Notes: generated by a model from the sequence alone, not told the origin. Counted from the stretch's first letter, positions 45,044 through 53,030 are shown. The stretch is DNA of 53,030 nt from an uncultured Chelatococcus sp. (GCA_937863995.1 CALMIK010000007.1:1-53030), one strand, 5' to 3'. Numbers and translations are program-made.

Positions 45044-45070
45044 GCCCCGGCTGTCGAGCGCAGCCGAGGC
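45044..45070 (-). terminator. Hairpin after the glycosyltransferase gene
   Basis: On the minus strand GCCTCGGCTG, a seven-base loop and CAGCCGGGGC (one mismatch) are followed by a short T-run (GTTTAC), about 20 bases after the gene. A weak terminator that may leave read-through into mlaE. Confidence 0.45.
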
Positions 45071-45089
45071 TTCGCCTGTGGGCGCCGGT

Positions 45090-46124
45090 TCAGGCCGCGA
45101 TGTCGTCCATCGCGCCGGCATGAGGCGACTGGACGCGGCGGATATTGTCGAGGAACTGGCGTGCGCTGGCCTGCCAGTTGAAGGTCAGCGCGTGCGCCCG
45201 GCACAGGTCGCGCGGGATGGCGAGGGCCGAGAGCGCCGCCGTGCGCAGGTCGGCGTCGAGCGCGCCCGTGCCGCTGTCGCCCACCACATCCACCGGCCCC
45301 ATGACGGGAAAAGCCGCGATCGGCAGCCCGCTGGCAAGCGCCTCGAGCAGCACGATGCCGAACGTGTCGGTGACGCTCGGGAACACGAACACGTCCGCCG
45401 AGGCATAGACGGCGGCAAGGTCCTCGCCGGTCTTCACGCCGAGGAAATGCACGTCCGGATAGCGGGCGGAAAGCTGGGCGCGGGCAGGGCCGTCGCCCAC
45501 CACCACCTTGCTGCCGGGCAGGTCAAGCGACAGGAATGCCTCGATGTTCTTCTCCACCGAGACGCGCCCGACATAGAGAAACACAGGGCCGGGAAAGGCG
45601 TGCGGGCGCTCGGAGCGGGGGCGGAACAGGTCGGCGTCGACGCCGCGCGACCAGCGCACCAGGTTGCGGAAGCCGCGCGCCGCGAGGTCGCGCTCCAGCG
45701 TCGGCGAGCTCACCATCGTGGCGGCGCCCGCGTTGTGGAAGCGGCGGATGGCGGCATACGACCAGCTTTCCGGCACCGGCGCGCGCGCGGCGAGATATTC
45801 CGGAAAGCGGGTGTGGTAGCTCGTGGTGAAGGTGTGGCCATCCGCGAGGCAGATGTGGCGCGTCGAGAGGCCGATCGGACCCTCTGTCGCGATGTGGATG
45901 AAGTCCGGCTTCACGTCGTCGATGATGCGCCGCACCTGCCATGGCATGGCGAACGCCAGTCTGATCTCGCGGTAGGTCGGCATCGGCACGGTGCGGAAGG
46001 CATCGGGCGTCAGGAACGCGATCTCGGCCCCGAGCGACGGCGCCTCCTGCGCCAGATGCTCCAGGGAGCGCACAACACCGTTGACCTGCGGCCGCCACGC
46101 GTCGGTTGCGATCAAAACCCGCAT
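45090..46124 (-). CDS. GT4-family glycosyltransferase, likely diacylglycerol glycosyltransferase (Agt-like)
   Basis: A 344-residue GT-B enzyme. The N-terminal half opens MRVLIATDAWRPQVNGVVRSL with an acceptor-side SYHTRFPEY; the nucleotide-sugar half has FLYVGRVSVEKN and SVTDTFGIVLLEALASG, where the usual first Glu of E-x7-E is Asp. This pattern fits GDP-mannose-dependent and diacylglycerol glycosyltransferases. The start overlaps the upstream stop (TGATG), so it is coupled to the PlcP-like gene. In marine alphaproteobacteria such a pair makes glycolipids from diacylglycerol under phosphate limitation; applying that here is inference. Sugar donor unknown. Confidence 0.8.
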   Translation of the reverse strand: MRVLIATDAWRPQVNGVVRSLEHLAQEAPSLGAEIAFLTPDAFRTVPMPTYREIRLAFAMPWQVRRIIDDVKPDFIHIATEGPIGLSTRHICLADGHTFTTSYHTRFPEYLAARAPVPESWSYAAIRRFHNAGAATMVSSPTLERDLAARGFRNLVRWSRGVDADLFRPRSERPHAFPGPVFLYVGRVSVEKNIEAFLSLDLPGSKVVVGDGPARAQLSARYPDVHFLGVKTGEDLAAVYASADVFVFPSVTDTFGIVLLEALASGLPIAAFPVMGPVDVVGDSGTGALDADLRTAALSALAIPRDLCRAHALTFNWQASARQFLDNIRRVQSPHAGAMDDIAA

Positions 46125-47089
46125 CAGGCGGCCCGCCGTGCGTTGGCGCCGCCGGTGGCCGATGTAGGCTGGGGCGCGGCGGCGGGTTCCTGCGTCGGGT
46201 CCGGTGCGGGCTGCGAGACTGCCGCGGGCAGAGGAGAGGAAGCGGGAAGAGGCGCGGGAAGTGCCGGCGCGGCCGGCGTCCGGCCACGCTTGCGCGCTGC
46301 GCGCCGCTCGGCCGAAACTTCCACCTGCCTGTCCGTCCAGCGCAGGATTTCGAAGTTGCCGTCATAATGCTCGACGACTGCCGAGCACGATTCGACCCAG
46401 TCTCCGGTGTTGATGTAACGCACGCCGAACTTGTCGTGCATCGCCGCATGGTGGATGTGGCCGCAGATCACTCCGTGCACTTCGTGGCGCTGCGCCTCCG
46501 TGGAGAGCAGTTCCTCGAATCGGCCGATGAAGTTCACGGCGTTCTTGACCTTCAGCTTCGCCCAGGCCGACAGCGACCAGTAGGTGAGGCCGAGCCGGCG
46601 GCGCACCATGTTGACGTATGTGTTGGTGGTGAGCGCCGCGCCGTAGGCCCAGTCGCCCAGGAAGGCGAGCCAGCGCGCATGCCGCACCACCATGTCGAAC
46701 TGGTCGCCGTGGATGACGAGGTAGCGCTTGCCATCCGCGCTCTCGTGGATGGCGTGATCCAGGATGTCGATGCCACCGAAGTTGCTGCCGACGTAATCGC
46801 GCAGGAACTCGTCGTGGTTGCCGGGGATGTAGATGACGCGGGTGCCTTTGCGCACCTTGCGCAGCAGCTTCTGCACCACGTCGTTGTGGCTTTGGGGCCA
46901 GTACCATCCGGATTTCAGGCGCCAGCCGTCCACGATGTCGCCGACGAGATAGACTGTATCGGCTTCGTAATGGCGCAGAAAATCTATCAGAAGATCAGCC
47001 TGACATCCCTTGGTGCCGAGGTGGAAATCCGAGAGGAATAGGGTTCTGACTCGGATGATTTCTGGTTCTGTGGCCACCGAACTACCCAT
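46124..47089 (-). CDS. plcP: PlcP-like metallophosphoesterase (phospholipase C type; LpxH-related)
   Basis: A 321-residue calcineurin-like phosphoesterase. Metal motifs in order: DFHLG (D21, H23), GDIVDGW (D51, D54), GNHDE (N91, H92), IHGDQFD and GHIHHA. SGWYWPQSHNDVVQKLLRK and IPGNHDEFLRDY match my memory of Sinorhizobium PlcP, which frees diacylglycerol from phosphatidylcholine; many databases call such proteins UDP-2,3-diacylglucosamine hydrolase. About 50 C-terminal residues are Ala/Pro-rich and disordered. ATG 47089 is preferred over GTG 47092. It overlaps the glycosyltransferase start by one base, supporting a lipid-remodelling pair. I see no convincing Pho box upstream. Confidence 0.8.
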   Translation of the reverse strand: MGSSVATEPEIIRVRTLFLSDFHLGTKGCQADLLIDFLRHYEADTVYLVGDIVDGWRLKSGWYWPQSHNDVVQKLLRKVRKGTRVIYIPGNHDEFLRDYVGSNFGGIDILDHAIHESADGKRYLVIHGDQFDMVVRHARWLAFLGDWAYGAALTTNTYVNMVRRRLGLTYWSLSAWAKLKVKNAVNFIGRFEELLSTEAQRHEVHGVICGHIHHAAMHDKFGVRYINTGDWVESCSAVVEHYDGNFEILRWTDRQVEVSAERRAARKRGRTPAAPALPAPLPASSPLPAAVSQPAPDPTQEPAAAPQPTSATGGANARRAA

Positions 47090-47456
47090 CACTTGTCATT
47101 AGATGATCTATCGAAAGCTTATTCCCATTGCATTTTGATGACGAGAACATTTTCGGTTGAGGGTAACGTGTAACCCGTTATGTGGGAAGAAAACTTTTCT
47201 CGCCATTATCGGCTGTTGCCCGACGGATATTGCGCCCTTATCCTGCCTTATCGTCCGGATCGGGCATCGCGGCGCGAAAAGCCGGGTGATTCTGCACCGG
47301 TTGCGGCGCTTTCACGCCGCTGGCGGGCGCCGTGCGCCCGTGTCGACCGAAACGCATGACAGCCTTGCCGTATTTGCCATTCTTCTATAGGCGGGTGCGA
47401 CATATCTTCTCAGTGTGGCGCCGACTGGGGAATCGATCCGGCAGCGGCCGCTCTGG

Positions 47457-48491
47457 ATGTTCGCCGTGAATCCCCCCCTTGCCATTTCCCTCAAGGTGCT
47501 GTCCGCGCTTGCGTTCACGCTGATGAGCGCCAGCGTGAAGCTGGTCAGCGATCGCGTGCCCGTCGGCGAAATCGTGTTCTTCCGCTCGTTCTTCATGCTG
47601 CTGCCGCTCCTTGTCTGGATCATGCTGCAAGGACAGGTGCTGAGCGTGCTGCGCACGCGCAACCTTACCGGGCACTTCCGGCGCAGCATCATGTCCACCT
47701 CCAGCATGTTCATGAACTTCCTGGCGCTGGCATACCTGCCGCTCACCGACGCGGTGGTGCTGGGCTACACCTCGCCGTTCATCCTCGTGGTGCTGGCGGC
47801 GCTGCTGCTGAAGGAAACCGTGCAGGGCTTCCGCTGGATCGGCACGGCGGTCGGTTTCGCGGGCGTCGTCGTCATGCTCACGCCGCATCTGACAGGCGAG
47901 GGCATGTTCAGCGGCGGCGCTTCCTCGATCGGCATCATGATCGCCCTCAGCGGCGCGTTCCTGACGGCGGGCGCGATCATCCAGATCCGGCGTCTCGTCG
48001 ACACCGAAACGACAGCGGCGATCATCTTCTATCTGGCGTTGTTCAGCTCGCTGCTGGCGCTGGTGAGCATTCCGGCCGGCTGGGTCATGCCCACCGCCAG
48101 GGAAGCCGCCGTGCTCGTAGGCATCGGCATTCTGGGCGGCATCGGGCAGATCCTGCTGACGCTGAGCTTCCGCTACGGCGAGGCGTCGACGCTGGCGCCC
48201 TTCGAGTACACCACCATGCTTTGGGCGTGCGTGATCGGCTGGATCGCGTTCGGCGACTGGCCGGCGCCCGCCGTGTTCGCCGGCGGCGGCATCGTGATCC
48301 TGGCCGGGGTGTTCGTGCTGTGGCGCGAGCATGCCGAGGTCGTGCATCGCCGCGCGGCGCTGCACGGGCCGGTGCACGACACTGGCGAGGCGGCCATTCC
48401 CGTGGCGGCTCCGGTGGCAGCCGGCGCGGTCGAGCCCGGGGCGGCGAAGCCCGGCCCCATGAAGCCCGGTTCGATGCGGCCGCTGCCTTGA
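47457..48491 (+). CDS. EamA-family (drug/metabolite transporter) permease
   Basis: An inner-membrane protein of 344 residues (358 if GTG 47415 is used) with about ten hydrophobic segments in two EamA repeats: LKVLSALAFTLMSASVKLV opens the first, and the second contains FRYGEASTLAPFEYTTMLWA before the last helices. A Pro/Gly/Ala-rich cytoplasmic tail of about 45 residues with repeated KPG units follows. The substrate is unknown. Neither candidate start has a strong ribosome site, so ATG 47457 is a tentative choice. Confidence 0.85.
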   Translation: MFAVNPPLAISLKVLSALAFTLMSASVKLVSDRVPVGEIVFFRSFFMLLPLLVWIMLQGQVLSVLRTRNLTGHFRRSIMSTSSMFMNFLALAYLPLTDAVVLGYTSPFILVVLAALLLKETVQGFRWIGTAVGFAGVVVMLTPHLTGEGMFSGGASSIGIMIALSGAFLTAGAIIQIRRLVDTETTAAIIFYLALFSSLLALVSIPAGWVMPTAREAAVLVGIGILGGIGQILLTLSFRYGEASTLAPFEYTTMLWACVIGWIAFGDWPAPAVFAGGGIVILAGVFVLWREHAEVVHRRAALHGPVHDTGEAAIPVAAPVAAGAVEPGAAKPGPMKPGSMRPLP

Positions 48492-48610
48492 GGCCATGAG
48501 GGGGCGTCGCAACGGCCGCCCCCGGCGCGCTCCACGCTAGATCCGCAGGCAACTGTGCAAATTGCCCTGATGCCGTGGATTTTCGCCCCGCTTGCACGCA
48601 ATCTGATATC

Positions 48611-48641
48611 TGCGTCCAATCTGACAAGCAGATTGGACGCA
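48611..48641. promoter_or_regulatory. Perfect 13-bp inverted repeat ending on the aat start codon
   Basis: TGCGTCCAATCTG, five bases, CAGATTGGACGCA; the last A is the first base of the aat ATG. A further direct copy of CAATCTGA lies 18 bases upstream (48599-48606). In mRNA the stem would bury the place where a ribosome site should be; in DNA it would be a strong operator. Confidence 0.75.
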
Positions 48642-49357
48642 TGCCTTTATTGGATGAGTGCCGCTCGTTGACCGATTCGCTGATAACGCCCGACATTCTC
48701 TTGCGCGCCTATGCGGCGGGCCTTTTTCCCATGGCCGAAAGCGCGCAGGACACGGGCCTCTTCTGGGTGGAGCCACGCGAGCGCGGCATCATTCCGCTCG
48801 ATGGGTTCCACGTTTCGTCGCGGCTGGCGCGCACGGTGGCGGGCGATCGCTTCGATATTCGCGTCGACACCGATTTCGATGCCGTGATCGACGGTTGCGC
48901 CGCTTCGGCGGCGGGGCGCGAGGACACGTGGATCAACCAGCGCATTCGCGTGCTCTACGGCGAACTGTTCGACATGGGCGTGTGCCACACCGTCGAGGCG
49001 TGGCGCGAGGGCAGGCTCGTGGGCGGTCTCTATGGCCTGGAACTCGGCGGGGCGTTCTTCGGCGAGAGCATGTTCCACCTCGACCGCGATGCCTCGAAGG
49101 TGGCGCTGGTGCATCTCGTGGCGCGGCTGCGCATGGGCGGCTATCAGCTTCTCGACACGCAGTTCGTGACCGGGCACCTGGCCCGTTTCGGCGCGGTGGC
49201 AATCAAGCGCAACGACTACCTGCGCCGGCTGGCTCGCGTTCTCGACGAGGAGGCGCATTGGTGGCGTTGGCCGCGCGGCCTGCAGATCACGGGAGCGCAG
49301 GCGTTGGCGGCCTTATCCGCGTCCCCGCGCAGCCCCGGCGGCGAACCCCTCAAGTAG
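48641..49357 (+). CDS. aat: Leucyl/phenylalanyl-tRNA-protein transferase
   Basis: A 238-residue enzyme that adds Leu or Phe to proteins with N-terminal Arg or Lys, marking them for ClpAP (N-degron pathway). [52 protein letters not shown] and [16 protein letters not shown] are family signatures. Length fits the family. ATG 48641 is the most upstream start with similarity, but it has no visible ribosome site because a perfect inverted repeat ends on it; TTG codons downstream are possible. It converges with a DUF2155 gene. Confidence 0.93.
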   Translation: MPLLDECRSLTDSLITPDILLRAYAAGLFPMAESAQDTGLFWVEPRERGIIPLDGFHVSSRLARTVAGDRFDIRVDTDFDAVIDGCAASAAGREDTWINQRIRVLYGELFDMGVCHTVEAWREGRLVGGLYGLELGGAFFGESMFHLDRDASKVALVHLVARLRMGGYQLLDTQFVTGHLARFGAVAIKRNDYLRRLARVLDEEAHWWRWPRGLQITGAQALAALSASPRSPGGEPLK

Positions 49358-49391
49358 ACAGTCGATCGGGCAGGTTGACACGCACCGGCTG

Positions 49392-50045
49392 TCAATTGCT
49401 GAAGGGCGCGAGCAGGGGGTCCTGAAGCGGCGGCGGATCCGCGAGTGGCGCGTCCTCGAACGCGGGCGCCGCGCCTGCGCCCTGGCCGGGCAGCCGTGCG
49501 GGACGCGGCGGCGGAAGCGGCGGCGCGAGCGGATCGGGGGCGCCTGCCTGCTCACCCACTTGCGCTGCGCCGGCCTGCCCGGAGGCTGCTTGTCCGGCAG
49601 CATTTTGCGCGGAAGCGCCGGGGTTTTCGCAATCGGTGAGCCAGATGTCGTAAACGGGGTGCTCGATGCCGTGCAGGCCCGGGCTCGCGGCAAAGACCCA
49701 GCCTGTGAACAGGCGCTCGGCCCGTCCCTGCGCGCTCACTTCATCCACTTCCAGAAACGCCGTGGTGTTGGGCGTCTCGGTGGCGGGGCGCGTGTAGCAT
49801 GCGCGCGGCGTGAGCTGCAGCGCGCCGAACTGCACGGTTTCGCCGATGCCGACCTCGAAGGAAACGATGCGGCCGGTGATCTTGTCGAGGCCGTTGAAGA
49901 CCGCGATCGGGTTCTCGATGCGCTGGGCAAGCGCCGTACTTACGCCCACGCCGGTGAGCGGCGCGGCGAGCCCGAAGGACAATCCGAGCATGAGGCCGGC
50001 GCAGGTGCGCCGCCCGTTCAGCCGGTCTTTCGTCGCGGTCGGCAT
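49392..50045 (-). CDS. DUF2155 secreted protein
   Basis: A 217-residue protein with a signal peptide ending near STALAQ (about residue 41). The DUF2155 core follows: AVFNGLDKITGRIVSFEVGIGE, LTPRACYTRPATETPNTTAFLEV and LFTGWVFAASPGLHGIEHPVYDIWLTDC, with two cysteines that could pair. The C-terminal 80 residues are Gly/Ala then Pro-rich and variable. Function is unknown. ATG 50045 is 14 bases from the NDUFA12 stop, so the two form an operon, an association I recall from other alphaproteobacteria. Confidence 0.88.
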   Translation of the reverse strand: MPTATKDRLNGRRTCAGLMLGLSFGLAAPLTGVGVSTALAQRIENPIAVFNGLDKITGRIVSFEVGIGETVQFGALQLTPRACYTRPATETPNTTAFLEVDEVSAQGRAERLFTGWVFAASPGLHGIEHPVYDIWLTDCENPGASAQNAAGQAASGQAGAAQVGEQAGAPDPLAPPLPPPRPARLPGQGAGAAPAFEDAPLADPPPLQDPLLAPFSN

Positions 50046-50059
50046 CAGGAGGCGCCCGA

Positions 50060-50470
50060 TCAATTGCCGGGGACCCACGCCTCGTAATCGCCGGTTGCCG
50101 ACGGGCGGTGTCCGGTAGACAGCGTGGAGCCCTGCGGGCGGTAGGCGGCGGGTGTGCCGGTGAGGTTAGGCAGGTGCGGCAATTCCCACTCCTTCGCCAC
50201 GTATTCCTCCTTGCTCGGAGGCACGCTGACGGTGTGGCGCAGCCAGCCGTTCCAGCCGGGAGGCACGTTCGAGGCTTCGGCGTAGCCGTTGTAGATCACC
50301 CAGCGGCGCTCGATGCCGAGCGCCGGGTCCTTCTTGCCGCCGCGGGTGCGGTAATAGCGGTTGCCGTACTGGTCCTCGCCCACGAGCTCGCCGTGAAGGC
50401 GGGTGGTCCGCAGAGTGCCGAAGGTTGCGCCATTCCACCACGTAAAGACGCGTAGCAGGAAATCTTTCAT
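50060..50470 (-). CDS. NDUFA12-family complex I accessory subunit
   Basis: A 136-residue protein matching the NDUFA12 (B17.2) subunit of NADH:ubiquinone oxidoreductase, found in mitochondria and alphaproteobacteria. RLHGELVGEDQYGNRYYRT, RRWVIYNGYAEASNVPPGWNGWLRH and the C-terminal tail fit the family. It sits on the matrix/cytoplasmic side of complex I and stabilises it. It is not in the nuo operon here, the usual state for this gene in bacteria. ATG 50470. Confidence 0.92.
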   Translation of the reverse strand: MKDFLLRVFTWWNGATFGTLRTTRLHGELVGEDQYGNRYYRTRGGKKDPALGIERRWVIYNGYAEASNVPPGWNGWLRHTVSVPPSKEEYVAKEWELPHLPNLTGTPAAYRPQGSTLSTGHRPSATGDYEAWVPGN

Positions 50471-50615
50471 GAACTGGTCCCGATTGCCACGTTCCGCTTC
50501 GGGGCAGGCCCCGTGGCCGTGCCCGTTTCGGGCGGCCCTTCGCCCCTTATGCAGCTTCCCTCATGCGATGTCCAGATGATCGCACGAGGGAAGGCCGGTT
50601 TTACGGCGCGCCGCG

Positions 50616-53030
50616 TCAGCCGAGGCGTCCGGTGGCGTGCGAGAGCATGGTGTAGACCTTGCCCGCCTCGGACGTGAGGTACGTGCGGGCCAGCGCCTGC
50701 CCCTGATCGGTTTCGGCGATCCTGCCGAGCAGGCTGTCGAACTCGGCCAGATACCGGTCGACGGTCTCGCGGAAGTCCGATTCGGTGCGGTAGCGGCGGC
50801 TGATCTCGTCGAAGATCCGCTGCCCCTGCAGGGTATAGAGCCGGCGCGTGAACACGTTGCGCTCGCCGTCCTGGTAGCGGTCCCACAGCTCCACGGCCGT
50901 GTCGTGGTCGATCATGCGGGCGATGTCGCCCGAGATCGCGTCGAGCACGGCGAGGCTGTCGTGGCGGCGCTGGCCTTCGCCCGTGCGCGCGGGCGGCGTC
51001 TCGTCCTCGTGCGAGGCGCGGATGAGCAGGTCCGTCAGCCAGCTGCCGCTGGCGCCCGGCACCTCGGCTTCGCGGTAGCCGCCGGGCTGCGCGGCAGACG
51101 GCGCGCCGATGACCGGCCGGCGCAGGGCGGGCTTGGCGGCGGCGGGCGCCGGACCGACGGGCATGGGGCTGCCGGGCATGGCGTTGCCGGCCTTTGCATT
51201 GCCGGCCTTGGCGCTTCCCGGCTTGGTCGACGCGAGGCTGCCGAACGAAAGGTTCGTGGCGGCCCTGATCGCAGCCGTAGCCGCATCCTCGTGGTTCTGC
51301 GGCTGGGCGGAGGCGGAGGAACCCTGACGCGGACGCGCCACCTCGCCGACGCTGCCGGCGCGCGACACGACGTGGGTCAGCGCGTTGATGGCGCTGATCT
51401 GGTCGGCGATCACCCGGCGCATCGAGGACGTGCTCTCGGTCGCCTCGCGCGGCAGTGCCTCCAGGCCGGTCTGCATCACGTCGCGCGTGTCTTCGAGCTC
51501 CCGCCGGATGACGGCGATCGTCTCCTGCATCCCGCGAGCGGAATCCTGGAACTGCGACGTGGCGGTGTCGAGATCGCTGCGCATCTCCGCGATCACGGTC
51601 TCGTACGAACCGCGCAGGGCGGCGACGGTGCGCTCGCGCTGGTCGGTGGCGAGATCGTCCAGCCGCTGCAACTGGCTGTCGATACCGTCGCGCGCGGTCT
51701 CGGCCGTGCGGGCCAGATCGTCGTTGAGGCGCCGCGCCTTGTCGTCGAGATCGGCGAGCGAGCGGCCGAGCACCTCGTCGAACCGGCGCGTGATCGTCTC
51801 GATCTCGTCGGCGCGCGAATTGAGGTTGGCGACCGTGTCCTCGAGCGTGGAGCGGCGTGCCTCGAGCGCGTCGCCGATGCGCTCCTCGACCGTCGCCAGC
51901 GACTTCGCGGCCTGGGTGAGGGCACTCACGTGCTCGAACGTGGAGCGCGAGATGTCCGCGCCCTGTTCCGCCAGGCTGCCGGCGACCTTTTCGGACTCGG
52001 CGATGGTGCGGGCGGCGATGCCCTGCAGCGCTTCGATCTGCTCGCGCAGCCCGTCGCTCGTCTGCGTGCCTTCCCGCGACAGCGCCGCGAGGACGTTCTG
52101 CAGCGACGATACGTGCTGGGACAGGTCCCGCTCGATCTCCGACAGGTTGCCGCCGGCCGACTGGGCCAGCCGCTTCAGTGCGATGTTGGCGTCCGAGACG
52201 CGGCCCACGACGTCGTCGAGCTCGGTGCGGACGCGTTCGTTCGCGCCTTCCAGCGCCTCGACGGCCCGCGCCGCGCTGCCGTCGATCGACAGCGCCAGTT
52301 CTTCCCGCAGCGCCGCGACGCGTGCGGACAGGTCGTCGCCGCGGGCGCGCAGCGCCTCGACCACGGTGCCGCTCTGGCGCTCGACCGAGCCGACCAGCGC
52401 CGCGCTCGCCGCCGCGAAGTCTGCGGTGATGGCCTTGCCCTGCTCGTCGAGCGTGGTGGCGAGATCCGTGCCCCCGGTGCGCAGGAGGGCACCGAGTTCC
52501 TGCACCCGGTTGCCGAGCGCCGCATCGAGGTTCTGGACGTAGCGGCCGAGGCCGGCGTCGATGGCCGATGCCAGATCGGAAAGGCGCTGCGACAGCGCAT
52601 CACCGTGACCGTTGATGAGGGCGCCGATGCCCTCGACGCTGCCGGACACCGCCTCGACGGCCTTGCGGCCACCATCGGCGAGCGTGCGCGCCAGCTCCGT
52701 CGTGTGGCCGATGAGCGACTGGTTGAGCGCGGCGGCGCGCGTGTCGATGCGCGTTTCGATGCCGGCGACGAGCGTTTCCAGCGTCTGGCCGGCCGTCTGG
52801 GCACGGGCTGCGACGCGCTCGTCGGCGGTCTCGATCTGGCCTTCGAGCATGCCGAGCGCTTCGCGCGTGCCGGAGACGATGCGCTCCGCCACTTCGCGGG
52901 CCGGGCCGGTGATGCGGGTTTCGATGTCGGCGACGGCGGTCTCCAGCGTCGCGCCGGCTGCCCGGGCGCGCGCCGCGACACGTTCGTCGGCGGTCTCGAT
53001 CTGGCCCTCGAGCATGTCGAGCGCCTCGCG
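50616..53030 (-). CDS. C-terminal part of a giant coiled-coil protein, possibly GPR/RgsE-like polar-growth protein (partial)
   Basis: At least 805 residues; the frame runs off the right edge, so the N-terminus is missing. The visible part is almost all long helices rich in Ala, Arg, Glu and Asp, with repeated ETADERVAAR and ALxxRGDDLSARVAALREEL-like units. A 55-residue tandem repeat (five 11-residue turns) lies at the edge. After residue about 600 comes a linker with KAGNAKAGNAMPGSPMP, then a 130-residue conserved-looking end domain (VLDAISGDIARMIDHDTAVELW...). The composition resembles the Growth Pole Ring protein of Agrobacterium and RgsE of Sinorhizobium, often misnamed kinesin-like; this is inference. 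Confidence 0.7.
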   Translation of the reverse strand, partial: REALDMLEGQIETADERVAARARAAGATLETAVADIETRITGPAREVAERIVSGTREALGMLEGQIETADERVAARAQTAGQTLETLVAGIETRIDTRAAALNQSLIGHTTELARTLADGGRKAVEAVSGSVEGIGALINGHGDALSQRLSDLASAIDAGLGRYVQNLDAALGNRVQELGALLRTGGTDLATTLDEQGKAITADFAAASAALVGSVERQSGTVVEALRARGDDLSARVAALREELALSIDGSAARAVEALEGANERVRTELDDVVGRVSDANIALKRLAQSAGGNLSEIERDLSQHVSSLQNVLAALSREGTQTSDGLREQIEALQGIAARTIAESEKVAGSLAEQGADISRSTFEHVSALTQAAKSLATVEERIGDALEARRSTLEDTVANLNSRADEIETITRRFDEVLGRSLADLDDKARRLNDDLARTAETARDGIDSQLQRLDDLATDQRERTVAALRGSYETVIAEMRSDLDTATSQFQDSARGMQETIAVIRRELEDTRDVMQTGLEALPREATESTSSMRRVIADQISAINALTHVVSRAGSVGEVARPRQGSSASAQPQNHEDAATAAIRAATNLSFGSLASTKPGSAKAGNAKAGNAMPGSPMPVGPAPAAAKPALRRPVIGAPSAAQPGGYREAEVPGASGSWLTDLLIRASHEDETPPARTGEGQRRHDSLAVLDAISGDIARMIDHDTAVELWDRYQDGERNVFTRRLYTLQGQRIFDEISRRYRTESDFRETVDRYLAEFDSLLGRIAETDQGQALARTYLTSEAGKVYTMLSHATGRLG
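52746..53030 (-). repeat. 165-bp in-frame tandem repeat in the coiled-coil gene
   Basis: The segment REALxMLEGQIETADERVAAR recurs exactly 165 bases (55 codons) apart, with about 40 of 55 residues alignable before the second copy diverges. The first copy touches the window edge, so more copies probably follow. Fifty-five residues equal five 11-residue turns, which fits a right-handed coiled coil. Confidence 0.8.

Noticed and set aside
47090..47160. Pho box before the PlcP-like gene
   Set aside because: Pieces such as TTGTCAT and CGTCAT occur, but no pair of CTGTCAT repeats with the right 11-base spacing.
1..53030. CRISPR arrays, insertion sequences, prophage genes, toxin-antitoxin pairs
   Set aside because: I looked for regular spaced repeats, transposase motifs and small paired genes and saw none that could be supported.

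Overview
This window reads as chromosome of a GC-rich alphaproteobacterium, most likely of the order Hyphomicrobiales (Rhizobiales). The evidence is gene content and order: rpsT, dnaA, dnaN and recF in one run, an sdhCDAB operon, an NDUFA12-type complex I subunit next to a DUF2155 gene, an Omp19-like Inh lipoprotein, a cysteine-poor L31 protein diverging from an ABC exporter, and palindromic intergenic repeats of the kind scattered through rhizobial genomes. I cannot name the genus. Almost everything is ordinary core chromosome. I see no insertion sequence, prophage, CRISPR array or conjugative module.

Layout. 1-7.1 kb: replication and repair on the minus strand (dnaA, dnaN, recF, a LysE-type exporter, recQ), preceded by about 1.4 kb without a convincing gene (7.06-8.42 kb). 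8.4-13.3 kb: rpsT, a TSUP permease, a polyprenyl diphosphate synthase and an ABC exporter. 13.5-15.9 kb: rpmE, purU and folD on the plus strand, with strong terminators. 15.9-20.5 kb: an Inh-type lipoprotein and sdhCDAB. 20.8-24.6 kb: DUF167 and YggT genes, tRNA-Ala(CGC), a DUF1345 gene, a two-subunit 3-oxoacid CoA-transferase and tRNA-Leu(CAA). 24.7-31.0 kb: a small secreted protein, two alpha/beta hydrolases and a serine-protease autotransporter behind a very AT-rich upstream region. 31.1-36.7 kb: a pterin dehydratase, a VOC protein, a DUF4239 protein, an Asn/Pro/Gly-repeat microprotein, a lower-GC orphan HsdR-N nuclease next to tRNA-Gly(CCC), a small Cys protein and a sulfate-binding protein. 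36.8-41.0 kb: dcd, argE, bioY, a DUF1284 gene and msrB. 41.1-47.1 kb: an envelope-lipid cluster, with an Mla-type ABC system beside a PlcP-like phosphoesterase and a GT4 glycosyltransferase. 47.4-53.0 kb: a DMT permease, aat, DUF2155, NDUFA12 and the C-terminal part of a giant coiled-coil protein cut by the window edge.

How they work together. The 41-47 kb block has a lipid theme: PlcP-like proteins release diacylglycerol from phospholipids, the coupled GT4 enzyme would glycosylate it, and the neighbouring Mla system moves phospholipids between membranes. The truncated coiled-coil gene resembles the Growth Pole Ring (GPR/RgsE) type of polar-growth protein. The clearest candidate for horizontal transfer is the HsdR-N gene at 33.5-34.6 kb. 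The most interesting non-coding signals are the AT-rich region at 27.7-27.95 kb, a perfect 13-bp inverted repeat ending on the start codon of aat, and the gene-free stretch upstream of dnaA. I found no obviously new multi-gene system; the items scored highest below are the best leads.
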